From assembly GCA_964019425.1 (NCBI GenBank), contig OZ025800.1, forward strand, positions 941,501 to 1,005,500: a stretch of DNA of 64,000 nt. Direction: 5' to 3'. The notes below the pieces were generated by a model that ran no database searches, had not been told where the DNA came from, and worked only from the letters and a program-made list of their open reading frames with translations. The position numbers and the translations under genes were made by a program. Source of the DNA: Flectonema sp. DT1601 (Eukaryota; Euglenozoa; Diplonemea; Diplonemida; Diplonemidae). This document shows positions 54,601-64,000 of the stretch, one piece after another. Within the stretch, counting starts at the first letter, position 1, and each line of letters begins with the position of its first letter.

Positions 54601-55753
54601 AACAAAACTAATGTCAACTCATGACTGCAATCGCTTTGGAAATTCAGAGTGAACAGGATTGCTTGACCCTCTGGTGGGATCGCCTCCGTGTTATGGGATC
54701 GATGATAAGATACAAAGCCACTGCAACGTCCAAGGATAATTTCCTTTATTTTGATCTTGTATGTTTATAAGTTATCTTTATTGGAATTTCTTCTTCTTTA
54801 AGACGTACGTTGTGAGAGTGTTTCTTTATAAGAAAAACCCATCAAAGACACGGTATGTGTATGCTCCATTGTGGAGTGACAAAGTGTGAATTGACGTGTA
54901 GTGTGAATACTGCAAATGGAAATGTATTGAAGTGGAACTACCGCCAGCATGATTTCCTTTTCGTTGCATTTCCCCGCCGATGTTTTCCTTGCCGTTGTGT
55001 TTCTGTTTGCATCGATGTTTTCGTTTAACAACGTTATTCTACTTCTTTTTGTGTTCGTTTTGTGGTTCGCGTTTGTGATGTTCATATTATTATTTAAGCG
55101 GAAAAAAAGGAGAAAAAAAGAAAGAAATAAAAAAAATCACAATGTCATTTTTCTCATTTTACTTTTTTTCTTAAGAAATACTGTGTTGGGTCACAGTCAT
55201 TGTTCGTCCCTCCTTTTTAAAATTTAAGGCGGTGGCTATTCCCTTTTTTTTAATATTTTTTTATTTTTTTTTAATCCTGGGAAGAAAACACATGCAAGTA
55301 GTATTCTTTACTACTGCATCATCAGAAGAAAATTACGGGCCTTCAACCGTTCTGGATTTTGTGGTAATAATAATATGTAGCCTTTGACAAACTGTGTATT
55401 GTCCCATACAGCTTTCCGTTTAAATATTATTTATTTTGCGTTCTCAGCATTCAGCGAGACTATTTCGTTGACGTTAACTCGTTTTCGAAGAAAAAAAAAA
55501 AAAAAAAAATAGAATTATTATAAATACGGACGTATCGCTCAATGTTCGATTCTTTAATTAAAAAAAATGATTTACGTTTTGTTATTATTATTACTCTTTC
55601 TACAGATACAGAATATCAAAAAAATTCAAAAAAAAAAAGCAATCCGTGAGAAATAAACATTTTGAATTAAAGACGGCGATTATTTTATTAATGCAACACT
55701 TCATTTCATCCCTCATTAGGTATGCAGAATAAAGTACGAAAAGGCTAACGGGG
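51697..55753. other. Long AT-rich intergenic region, no gene recognised
   Basis: About 4 kb from the kinase stop to the next start. It has a polyA signal (AATAAA, 52014-52019) about 320 nt after the kinase stop, many T/A tracts of 10-22 nt, and a few hydrophobic short ORFs (for example 54109-54390 and 54949-55227) that owe their openness to T-rich DNA. Small non-coding RNAs or 5' exons of the following gene could lie here but cannot be seen by eye. Confidence 0.5.
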
Positions 55754-58700
55754 ATGGATGCCCTCATGCAGTACGTTGATGGCGATCTATCAGGAATGGG
55801 ATTACTTCCACAGCAAGAGTTAACTTCACTTGGTTCTGAGAGTAGTATAAACACTGATGAGTTGACTGGTTCGGTAGGTTGCAATGCGACGTCAGCGTTG
55901 CTTGACAGGTTGAATACGCAAGCAGTAGAAGTTATTACTGAACGAAGTAATTTTTTACCACTGGGGAGTGAATTACAGCGTTCCTCAATCAGGAGCTCAG
56001 TTCCGACTTTTCGAAAATCGAATGTCACAGATGTGTCTGCATCTGCACAACGCTTTCATCCAACCTCAGCTGATATAGCACCGAGTTGGAACACTCCGAA
56101 TCAGGTCACTGCTGCAACATCAGCTCCAACAGCATCTCTATATCGTTCTAGTCAACACGTCAAAAATCCATCTTCTGAATATTTTCAAAACATATCTTTA
56201 GATCATATTGAAGATACTTCACCTCCTATTCTTCATCAATCGATTCCAAGTAGAGGTGATCATAACATCAATATGGTAGATACTTCATCACCTGCTTCAC
56301 ACATTAGGGCTAGTGGACTTGTAGGAGGATTGTCCCCTCGGTATCGTTCTGAACTCGGTAATCAGAAGTTATTTGATGGAAGTAAAGCAACTGTTTTTAC
56401 TGGTGAGCAGCAGCTCTCTGCTGGTTTTAGAAATTCCAAGAGTCAGTTCTTGAGCTCACCTGAGGAAGTTAATAAAACATTTCAAGATGGTAATCTATCA
56501 ACTAGTCGACATATCCCAGAAGTCAATCATTTTGTCGACAAGTCGTTTTCTGACGTTCGAAAGTTGCGCATAACTCGCTCTACTACAGCTATGGACACCG
56601 TCAATGTAGCAATGCGATCTCTCCTTGACGAGATTCAGGAAGTAATACCTGAAGACTTACAGGTGAATACTCATCACACTAGTGAAGGTAGTCCTTTGCA
56701 AGGTAAGACTTCTGCGGCTGATGAGTTGAAAAATTATTTGCCGACGACTGAGGATTACTCACATGATGTTTATAGTGAAGTTATGAATAGCTCTCCAAAG
56801 AAGATTTCACATCAAATACTTTCAACTACTGTTACCAACTCAATGAGTCCTTCATTAGATAAAGTGACGTACTCTCCTCTGGTATCCCGAAGTGTGGCTG
56901 CTGATAGAGAAATGACGTCTCCTTACTCACCTCAAACAAATATTAGAAATAACCAAAGTATTGCTACAGCAGCAGCTACGTCTCTTATAAGTGTACCCAC
57001 AAGCACTGTATGTTATAGCTCTGATCAGGCCAGAGCATTACATGTACGAACGCAGAAAATCCTGGGTGTGGAACAAAGTTCTTTGAAAAGCAACGAGGGG
57101 AACTTACTGTCAACAGACGACAGGGATAATTATCAGATCCTAGGAACAGCATCATTGTTACCAACAGCGTCACACGGAGTGCGTTACTATGGTACGAAAG
57201 GTTTACAAGAAACAGATTTGAACACCTCATCAGCAACTGATGCCCCTGGTGTCTTATCAGACAACAGATATAGTCATGGGATAGTCGGTCACACAATGAA
57301 AGTTGTAGATACGAGAAAAGAAACCTTAGAGCTTGAAGGGCTTCGTGAAGAGCTTAATCGATTAAAAATAAGTAACATGCAACCCCCTGGCCATCCTCAA
57401 GGAAACCAGACCTCAGAAGGATCAGAAATGGAAAGACTTAGAGTAGAGTTAAAAAACCTGAAGAAAGAAAGCATTTCGGCAACAGTTCACAAAATTCCGA
57501 CGTCATTAGCGATAAGTAAAGAGAGTCCAGAAACAATGGAAATATCTGAACTTCGACAGACACAGGCAAGTGGAAATTCCTCAGTTGTAAATCCTCCCCA
57601 TCACCTTCCAAATAATAACATTCTACTGCAAAGGGAATCCCGTAACTTTGAAGGGAAACCACTGGAATTCAATCACATCACATCAATGATATCGAGTTCA
57701 GAGGTACAAGAACTGGCTGCGTTGCGGGAAGAACTGAAAGCGTTAAGGAAAGAAGAAAGTTACCCAACACCAAGTCACACCTCACATCACATGCGGGTTG
57801 CGACACAATCCCCAGAAGCTCGAGAGCTGATAAAATTACGAGAAGAGTTGGAAGCATTGAAGAAAGAGGGGAGCTCCCTTTCACAGCTTCCACTAAAGAG
57901 ACATCATGTGGAGGAGAACTCGCAAATCATTGCCGTTTCGTCCTTGAGATCACAAATACGAGAAAGTGAAGTGCTGCCAACATTACGGTCGGAAGAAGTG
58001 GTAAGTAAAAAACCCAATTCTGAGAAAATGGGATCCCTCAGTGTTGGGAACCGAGTAACCGAGAAAATGATGCCACTCGCTAAAGGATACTCATATACTC
58101 CAATTATTATGAAAGATAAAGGAGAGTCAAACACGTCAGCTGTTTCACTCAAAGTCGACGAGATTGAGAGAGACTCGAACCAAGGACGAAGTTCACTGGC
58201 AATGCGCCCACCCCGCGTTGGTCAAAATTTGAATTCGTCAGCTGCTGTGTTACCATCCGCGGAATTCAGTGATGGTATTGTTACAGCAAGTTCGGGAAAA
58301 TCTCAACAAGTTCGACTCCGAGTTGAGGATAATTCTGAGACGATGAATTCACTTCTTCAGGGGCTAGAGAATATGAAAGCACGTGAGGACCGCCTCCTAC
58401 AGCTTTGTAGTGTAGTACCTGATAATGAGCATTCATCAAACAGGATTCAATCTCCTCTCGTCATTGATAATGATCAACTTGATAGCACTGATTCCTCTTT
58501 TGAACATCCAATGGTCCTAGAGGGAGATATGGGCTCTAAACAGGAAGCAGTCTTTGCAAATAACTATCACCAGAATGTAGCCGCTACCACTATTAACACG
58601 GCGGTCGCAAATTTGCAAAGTGAAGTCAGAGATCTGAAAAAAACTGCGGAAGCGGGTTTTGGTAACGCAGCTTTCGGAAATTATAATATTCAATCACAAA

Positions 58701-60604
58701 CTGGTCAAAAGTGTGTTGTGGTCGACAGATCCTCTCTTTCAAACAACACATCAGTACCCAGTGCGACAGATAAAGTCACCTCACAGAACCAAACAACACC
58801 AACATACAGTGAGATTGAAGTATTTAAACAGATCCTCGTTAATAACTCATCACTGTCGACTAATTCGAATGGAGGAGGTCAACAAGAGATCAGACCTCCC
58901 TACGCAGAAGTACTCAGCGAGACGGAAAAACTTAAACAGAGATACTCAAGAGATGCTCATCCACCTCCAACTGAAAAGGATAGCAATCTAAATAAAGATT
59001 CAATGCCTTTAGGAATGAGTAATAAATATCATGAGATTACTGAATTTAAGGAGGTACTGCAGGCTCATTGCAATGCGACTGAGAAATCGAAATTTCAAAG
59101 TGACAACAATCTGGTGAAAACTTTTGTTTCTGATCTTCAAAATAATGAAATCTCTGAATTAAGAAATGACATCCAACTTTTAAAGGAAACCGCAAGGGAA
59201 GTAACTCGCGTGGATGATGTGTTTGCAGTTTCTTCGACTGGCGATGACCAACATGAGGAATATCATCATCAGAATAATAAAATAACATCTTTACAGAATG
59301 AGTTAAATCAATTAAGAAACGAAATAAAAGAATCAAACAACCAGCAACACGACATCAGTGAGGCGGAACGACTTCACTGTGAGCTGAGGGAACTTCGAGA
59401 ATTGATTCAAACAGCTGGCAAGGAGTCATCATATTCTGATACGGCAGATAAAATATTTCCTAAAGAAGGAAGTGTACCTAAACAACAGAGATCACTCACA
59501 TCTGAAAGACTCTCCCCACCACGAGCAGCCCCGTCTTCTGATACCATCGACCTGATAAATCATCGTCATCACATGTCTGGGAAAGAGAGGAGTTCCTCTA
59601 GAAGTGTAAAAGGGTTAGAAGGAAGTACTGATCACGACCTTCACAATAACAACACCCGTATCAATGATATCCAACAAGAAGATGAGTCTTACAGACGGAC
59701 GAGTAGTAGTCGAGTTGATAATATTCAAAAGTCTGTTGATAGAGAAGGAGATGTGGAACAGATACCAACAATCACAAAGACGACTCATTCACACATACCG
59801 AGTAAGATCTCACCCCGACCTCCATTACCAAGTGAGAGTTCTCTACCATCAGAATTAGAATCTCTTCAGGATGATTTGATGGCTTTGAAAGCTTCCATTT
59901 CAAATAGTCAAGTCGTTAGATATTCTGAACTCGATTCATTAAAAGATGACTTTAAGATTGGAAACAATAAGAAGGTATCAGTCAGCGTAGTAAATGATTC
60001 AACTCACTCATTGCAAGAAGAGTTGACTGCACTGAAGACTGCTGCAACAAATTCCGAGACTCCTGTATCACAATTCATCAAGGTAAACAACAGCAACACT
60101 GCAGCTACTCGAAGTTCTAATTCTGAATTGGCATCTGTTGGAGAACGCGTGTCTGAAGTAATGAATTTCGAGTACTCTCCAAACTCTTGTAATATTTCTG
60201 ACATCAAAGTCATGAGTTCGGAGAATGAAGAAAGCTACTCAAAACTCATTCCCGTCAACACCAATTCTGCCGTCAGTCAGAGTTCCGAATTCAGATCGAC
60301 AACAGTCGTTAGAAACTCTGACTTAAATATAAAACAGATGAATCTTACGAACTTATCAAATGTCGGAAAGGGGAAGGAAAGAACAGCTGTCAGCGTTGAT
60401 TCAGAAAATATGTTCTTCGAAAGAACAGCTCCGAGTGAAGACAATAAAACATCGATTAGTCGATTTGATTTTGATGTTTCAAATACTCCTCAAGTATCAG
60501 AAATTAGGAAAGCAAGTATTCCTCAAAATTCTGAACTTTCTGCCCTTCTAAACGACTTGACTGCATTAAAGGAAGCTGCTGTGGAACACATCCGAGTTCT
60601 GTGA
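55754..60604 (+). CDS. 1616-residue Ser-rich protein with about 15 short heptad modules
   Basis: A single intronless frame from ATG 55754 (MDALMQYVDGDLSGMG) to 60604. The first ~520 residues are Ser/Thr/Asn-rich and look disordered. From about residue 524 to the C-terminus, short amphipathic modules of about 16-18 residues recur, separated by Ser/Pro/Asn-rich linkers of 20-150 residues. Examples: LEGLREELNRLKI, MERLRVELKNLKKE, LAALREELKALRKE, LIKLREELEALKKE, ISELRNDIQLLKET, LQNELNQLRNEIKE, LESLQDDLMALKAS, LQEELTALKTAA, LSALLNDLTALKEA. The pattern is ExxxLRxELxxLKxE, two to three heptads. No catalytic motif. It may be a multivalent scaffold; the family is unknown to me. Confidence 0.85.
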   Translation: MDALMQYVDGDLSGMGLLPQQELTSLGSESSINTDELTGSVGCNATSALLDRLNTQAVEVITERSNFLPLGSELQRSSIRSSVPTFRKSNVTDVSASAQRFHPTSADIAPSWNTPNQVTAATSAPTASLYRSSQHVKNPSSEYFQNISLDHIEDTSPPILHQSIPSRGDHNINMVDTSSPASHIRASGLVGGLSPRYRSELGNQKLFDGSKATVFTGEQQLSAGFRNSKSQFLSSPEEVNKTFQDGNLSTSRHIPEVNHFVDKSFSDVRKLRITRSTTAMDTVNVAMRSLLDEIQEVIPEDLQVNTHHTSEGSPLQGKTSAADELKNYLPTTEDYSHDVYSEVMNSSPKKISHQILSTTVTNSMSPSLDKVTYSPLVSRSVAADREMTSPYSPQTNIRNNQSIATAAATSLISVPTSTVCYSSDQARALHVRTQKILGVEQSSLKSNEGNLLSTDDRDNYQILGTASLLPTASHGVRYYGTKGLQETDLNTSSATDAPGVLSDNRYSHGIVGHTMKVVDTRKETLELEGLREELNRLKISNMQPPGHPQGNQTSEGSEMERLRVELKNLKKESISATVHKIPTSLAISKESPETMEISELRQTQASGNSSVVNPPHHLPNNNILLQRESRNFEGKPLEFNHITSMISSSEVQELAALREELKALRKEESYPTPSHTSHHMRVATQSPEARELIKLREELEALKKEGSSLSQLPLKRHHVEENSQIIAVSSLRSQIRESEVLPTLRSEEVVSKKPNSEKMGSLSVGNRVTEKMMPLAKGYSYTPIIMKDKGESNTSAVSLKVDEIERDSNQGRSSLAMRPPRVGQNLNSSAAVLPSAEFSDGIVTASSGKSQQVRLRVEDNSETMNSLLQGLENMKAREDRLLQLCSVVPDNEHSSNRIQSPLVIDNDQLDSTDSSFEHPMVLEGDMGSKQEAVFANNYHQNVAATTINTAVANLQSEVRDLKKTAEAGFGNAAFGNYNIQSQTGQKCVVVDRSSLSNNTSVPSATDKVTSQNQTTPTYSEIEVFKQILVNNSSLSTNSNGGGQQEIRPPYAEVLSETEKLKQRYSRDAHPPPTEKDSNLNKDSMPLGMSNKYHEITEFKEVLQAHCNATEKSKFQSDNNLVKTFVSDLQNNEISELRNDIQLLKETAREVTRVDDVFAVSSTGDDQHEEYHHQNNKITSLQNELNQLRNEIKESNNQQHDISEAERLHCELRELRELIQTAGKESSYSDTADKIFPKEGSVPKQQRSLTSERLSPPRAAPSSDTIDLINHRHHMSGKERSSSRSVKGLEGSTDHDLHNNNTRINDIQQEDESYRRTSSSRVDNIQKSVDREGDVEQIPTITKTTHSHIPSKISPRPPLPSESSLPSELESLQDDLMALKASISNSQVVRYSELDSLKDDFKIGNNKKVSVSVVNDSTHSLQEELTALKTAATNSETPVSQFIKVNNSNTAATRSSNSELASVGERVSEVMNFEYSPNSCNISDIKVMSSENEESYSKLIPVNTNSAVSQSSEFRSTTVVRNSDLNIKQMNLTNLSNVGKGKERTAVSVDSENMFFERTAPSEDNKTSISRFDFDVSNTPQVSEIRKASIPQNSELSALLNDLTALKEAAVEHIRVL

Positions 60605-61178
60605 AGATGATTCGATTTGTTTTATATTTTGTAAATCTTTTTAATGAAAAATAGAAAAGTCAGAACTTGTAGTTCGATCCTGTACTGAAGAGTTTCGTTA
60701 TTTGAGAACCAACGACGAGAGATAACCATTCCTTTACCTTTTATAGAATATAAGAAATATGGGAAAGACACACGGCATGTTTACGTCTTCGTCGGGTAAG
60801 TTTGGTCATCACAAACATGGTGCGGAAAACTCATCCACTGATACTGAGAAAGTAAAAAATAACACAAAACCATGTGATGATGACAAACCAAAAATTGCTG
60901 ATCATAAAAAGTGAAAACTTTTAGTTACCAAACCTAACCACTCAGATCACTGTAGCTGTTTATAAATTAATTGATTGATCGTTGTGTTCTTTATGGAAAT
61001 TGTCTTTTTTTTTTTTTAAAATAGATTTTCACTACAAGTATTGTAGCGTAACTAACCTAGGATTTTGTTCCGATTGCGCACAAACAAAAATGTGAGTAAA
61101 AACTAAAAAAAATGAAGTTTGCCGATTATCTTTTCTACTCTGAAAAGGGACGCACATCAAAAAGAAAATAAAACAAAT
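60605..61178 (+). other. Intergenic between the heptad-module gene and the transporter
   Basis: About 570 bp, AT-rich, holding a 51-codon ORF (listed separately) and a T tract near 61005-61016. No other feature seen. Confidence 0.5.
60759..60914 (+). CDS. Possible 51-residue protein, or a spliced 5' exon
   Basis: ATG at 60759, product starts MGKTHGMFTSSSGKFGHHKH and ends DKPKIADHKK. It is hydrophilic, His/Lys/Asp-rich, without a signal or membrane segment. A good splice donor (GG|GTAAGTTT) occurs at codon 13, so this could instead be a short first exon of the downstream transporter gene or a separate transcript. Short length keeps confidence low. Confidence 0.35.
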   Translation: MGKTHGMFTSSSGKFGHHKHGAENSSTDTEKVKNNTKPCDDDKPKIADHKK

Positions 61179-63353
61179 ATGGATCGCAGGCTCTCTCTGC
61201 CGGGGATGGCATCTCATCTTCAGAGTACGATTGCTGTAGTTGGAGAAAGTGATTCAAGACCTCACAGATCAGCGGAGTTTGTTGTTGTTGAAGAGCGAAA
61301 GACAACATTTATTCAAGGAAGACGAATTGGAATGATTAGTGCTGTGTTAAACCTGGTTAATGCGATAATTGGATCTGGTGTGTTGGGATTGCCGTACATC
61401 TTGGCTGGTTCTGGAACTGTTCTGTTTCTAATAATGTTAGGATTTACTGCATTAATCATGGACTACTCTCTTCAATTACTAATCGCCTCCGCTGTTATTA
61501 CTCATCAACCTGGACAACCCTTTTCATATGAACTACTGGGAGAACAGGCTTTCGGACTTCGCGGTCGTGTTCTCGTGTCTCTCATGGTAATGGTTCAGAA
61601 CTGTGCGAACATGACTTCGTATTTTAAGGTATGATAGAAATGTTATTCATTTTGTGTGTACTCTTGGTGAACATAATCAAAACAACTCACTCAGGTATTT
61701 AAAGATGTCGTCAGCTCTCTTGTTGGATCTGGTCATGGTATTATGGGTAACTCAGACTTCACAACATCTATTGCTGCAATTGGATTCGTATTCCCAATTG
61801 CTTGCAGTAGTAAGATTGGATTTCTTGGTTACGTTGGAGTGCTTCAGATTGTTATCGTTTCAGTTTTTGTTGGGTATGTGTCTTGTGTTGGTATTTTTAT
61901 AATATTTAATTAACGTAAATCTAAAAATTAAAAAAACTCAGATACGTCTTCTACGAAGCGATTCACGTTGGTAGTGAAGTACGTGATGGAAGTGAAGCAG
62001 GTGGTGATGTTGAACTTTTTGCCCCGTCATCGAAAACATTTTTAGCGATGCCAACGATGTGTTTTTCGTACATCTGTCACACTGCTCTTCTTCCTATTTA
62101 TGATGAATTACAAGAGGCTGATGACTTGGGAAGGACAAAGAGACCAACAAAGAGAATATCACTCGTGGTTCACTACTCCATTGCTATTGCTACGTCTTTG
62201 TATGCTGTTGCTTCGGTAGCCGGTTATCAATTGTTTGGTAAAAATACTGAAAAGGATTTATTGGACTCATTTGATCCAGATATCTTCTATCCAACTAATC
62301 ACGCGGTAAAACTTTTATTTGCTGTTTGTTGTTTGCTTTCTGTTCCTTTGCAATGCGTTCCATTCAGAAGAGCGTTTACCTCAATGAAAAACATTGCAAT
62401 GGGCGACTACGAAGCGATGACATGGTTGGCGAAATCAATTATTTCATTAGATAATTGGAAGACGCTGAGCGCGAGAGAGAGAGCTGAAGCTCTAAACATC
62501 TCTCTTGAGGAGATCCCTTCTGAGGACACAGAAACATTAGACTTCGCCTTGTTAGTTTTGAACGACCCTAATTTATATAAATACAACGTTCCAGCTAATG
62601 TGAATGGCGCTCTAGTTATAAAGACATTTGGACCTTTCGTTCGTTGGCTACGCAATGGTTGTATGATGCTTGTTCCTGTTCCTATTGAAACACAAGAAGA
62701 TCAGAATCCTGAGAAGATTGAAATCGATTCGTATGATCATTTTCTTATCTAATTACAGTGAGTTGAGTCATTAGGATTTCTCTTTTTATACTTAAACACA
62801 AACAACAACAGAATGCCAACATGCGCTTGCCCAGCTCCAAAGGAAGGATGGTTGTCACACATCGCCAAGACTGCTCTGGCAATCGGTCTCTGTCTGTCAT
62901 TGGCGCTATTCGTTCCAGCTATCACCGTGGTATGTCTTACTTTTTATAATCAATTTGAGTGTCAACGAACCGTCAGTCACTTTCTGATAAAGAAAATATA
63001 ACAAATACGAAAAAAATCAGGTTTTCGCCGCTGCTGGTGCCACCAGCAGTGTTTGGTTAGAAATAATTCTACCGGCTGCTATCTATTTGAAACTCTCTCT
63101 CAGTAGAGCTAATTTGAGTAACGTTAAGAAGTTTGGTTCTGTTAGAGACACCTCTTGCAGGAATGACTCAGTTATTAACAACGAAGAAGAGTCTGAGAAT
63201 GAAGATGATGAACTCCTCACCCAGGCACTAAAAGAAGAAGTATCGCCTTACGCTAGTATATTACCATCGCTATTGCTGGGGTTTGGATGTTTTGTCTTCC
63301 CTGTTTCATGGGGAGGTATGCTCTACAATTGGGGAGTCTTCGATTCTTTATAG
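61179..63353 (+). CDS. SLC38-type (AAAP family) amino-acid transporter, five exons
   Basis: Proposed CDS join(61179..61628, 61695..61873, 61942..62730, 62812..62929, 63021..63353), 622 residues. All four introns are 66-91 nt with GTATGA/GTATGT donors and CAG acceptors, and phases agree (0, 2, 2, 0). The N-terminus is cytosolic (MDRRLSLPGM). The first transmembrane helix has the family signature LVNAIIGSGVLGLPYILAGSG. Exon 3 has FSYICHTALLPIYDEL, diagnostic of SLC38 sodium-coupled neutral amino-acid transporters, and an extra ~110-residue hydrophilic loop (about 62380-62720) that is long for the family. The C-terminus has an acidic loop (EEESENEDDELL) and a final helix ending WGVFDSL. It likely moves neutral amino acids across the plasma or lysosomal membrane. 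Confidence 0.92.
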
Positions 63354-63724
63354 ACACTTCGTAGAATAATTGATTGACTGACTGGACGCTTCCTGTCGTA
63401 AGGCATATCTGATGATGTTGGCTGTTTGATATTTTATAATGCTTGGTAGTGCCACAAGATGTTTCCCGTCTGCGCAATACGACTCAGCTAAGTAAGAAAT
63501 GAACAGTACCTCACATCACTATTCAAGTGGTTGTCGGATGTCGAACTGCTTTAGATCTCAAAAGTTTGGTATTCGATTGTCAATTCCAATGTTTTTTGCT
63601 GATCATATACTCCTCCTTTCACTTGCGGAGTTTAATCTCTGATGATCTGTTTAGTAATCGATTGTGATGTTATTTATTCCCTCTTCCCCCCTTTTTTTTA
63701 GTACAACATGTATCACAAACTATC

Positions 63725-63771
<47 letters not shown>

Positions 63772-64000
63772 TTAACTCTGGTACAATAAAGATGTTTATA
63801 TTTCTTCATAAATATGTTCAAGCTTTTTTTTTTTTTTTCAGTTTAACCTAATTACTTATCTAAGTATAGTAAGGTTTATTACTGTTTCTACATTGTCAAA
63901 CTATCACCCTTCCTTTCAGTCTATACTTAAACATCTCTTTACTGTTAACAAATGCACTCATGTTGCCTTTTTTATGAATTGGTATTGGTCTTTGTTTGGT
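63354..64000. other. 3' flank of the transporter gene, long T tract, no gene
   Basis: Contains a run of about 45 T (63726-63770), a polyA signal AATAAA at 63785-63790 and another T tract near 63825. Nothing coding is seen up to the window edge. Confidence 0.6.

Noticed and set aside
54949-55227. Hydrophobic 92-codon ORF resembling a membrane protein
   Set aside because: Hydrophobicity follows from T-rich DNA; it ends in homopolymer-coded Lys/Phe stretches and has no family signature.

Overview
This is a eukaryotic nuclear window. Coding genes have a few short introns (about 55 to 110 nt), nearly all with GTATGN donors. Intergenic DNA is AT-rich and full of homopolymer A/T tracts. The genes (BCKDK/PDK-type kinase, TBC-FYVE RabGAP, SLC38-type transporter, SNF1-like kinase, a Cdc48-type adaptor fusion) fit a compact protist or early-branching opisthokont-like genome, but nothing here fixes the species.

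Layout. (1) 1-16.2 kb: a run of eight protein genes all on the minus strand: an acidic low-complexity protein cut by the window edge, a mitochondrial-type histidine-kinase-fold protein kinase, a spermidine-synthase-fold methyltransferase, a two-exon coiled-coil protein, a secreted/transmembrane RING-H2 E3, a UBC-like/UFD1/UBX/UBA fusion, a polyQ coiled-coil protein and a TBC-EF-hand-FYVE RabGAP. (2) 16.3-17.8 kb: a decayed piece of a Polinton/virophage-type element (packaging ATPase). (3) 17.8-48.5 kb: a ~32-bp satellite with higher-order duplications, broken by insertions. At 17952-25115 is a 7.16-kb segment with 59-bp terminal inverted repeats and a perfect 9-bp target duplication that encloses an apparently full-length LINE. 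At 40.9-46.7 kb are two foldback-type elements built of hairpin-rich tandem units, the second with a 1.8-kb long-TIR DNA transposon nested in it. (4) 48.6-49.3 kb: a 0.69-kb TIR element. (5) 49.5-64 kb: a minus-strand repeat protein, then plus-strand genes: a SNF1/CIPK-like kinase, a 1616-residue protein with many short heptad modules, a tiny ORF and a five-exon SLC38-type transporter.

Most striking content. In the LINE, ORF1 and ORF2 lie in one reading frame separated by a single UGA followed by CUAG, the known leaky-stop context; 35 codons later comes a canonical 2A ribosome-skipping motif (DVERNPGP) immediately before the APE endonuclease. No in-frame AUG lies between the stop and the catalytic Asn of the endonuclease. 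The reverse transcriptase also carries a ~65-residue PDZ-like insertion between its YADD motif and the thumb. Among host genes, the UBC-like/UFD1/UBX/UBA fusion puts several parts of the Cdc48/p97 adaptor machinery in one polypeptide and appears to have lost the E2 cysteine.

Strand organisation: all eight genes left of the satellite are transcribed leftwards, and all but one right of it rightwards, so the satellite/transposon block occupies a divergent strand-switch region. All identifications are by eye from motifs; no database search was possible.
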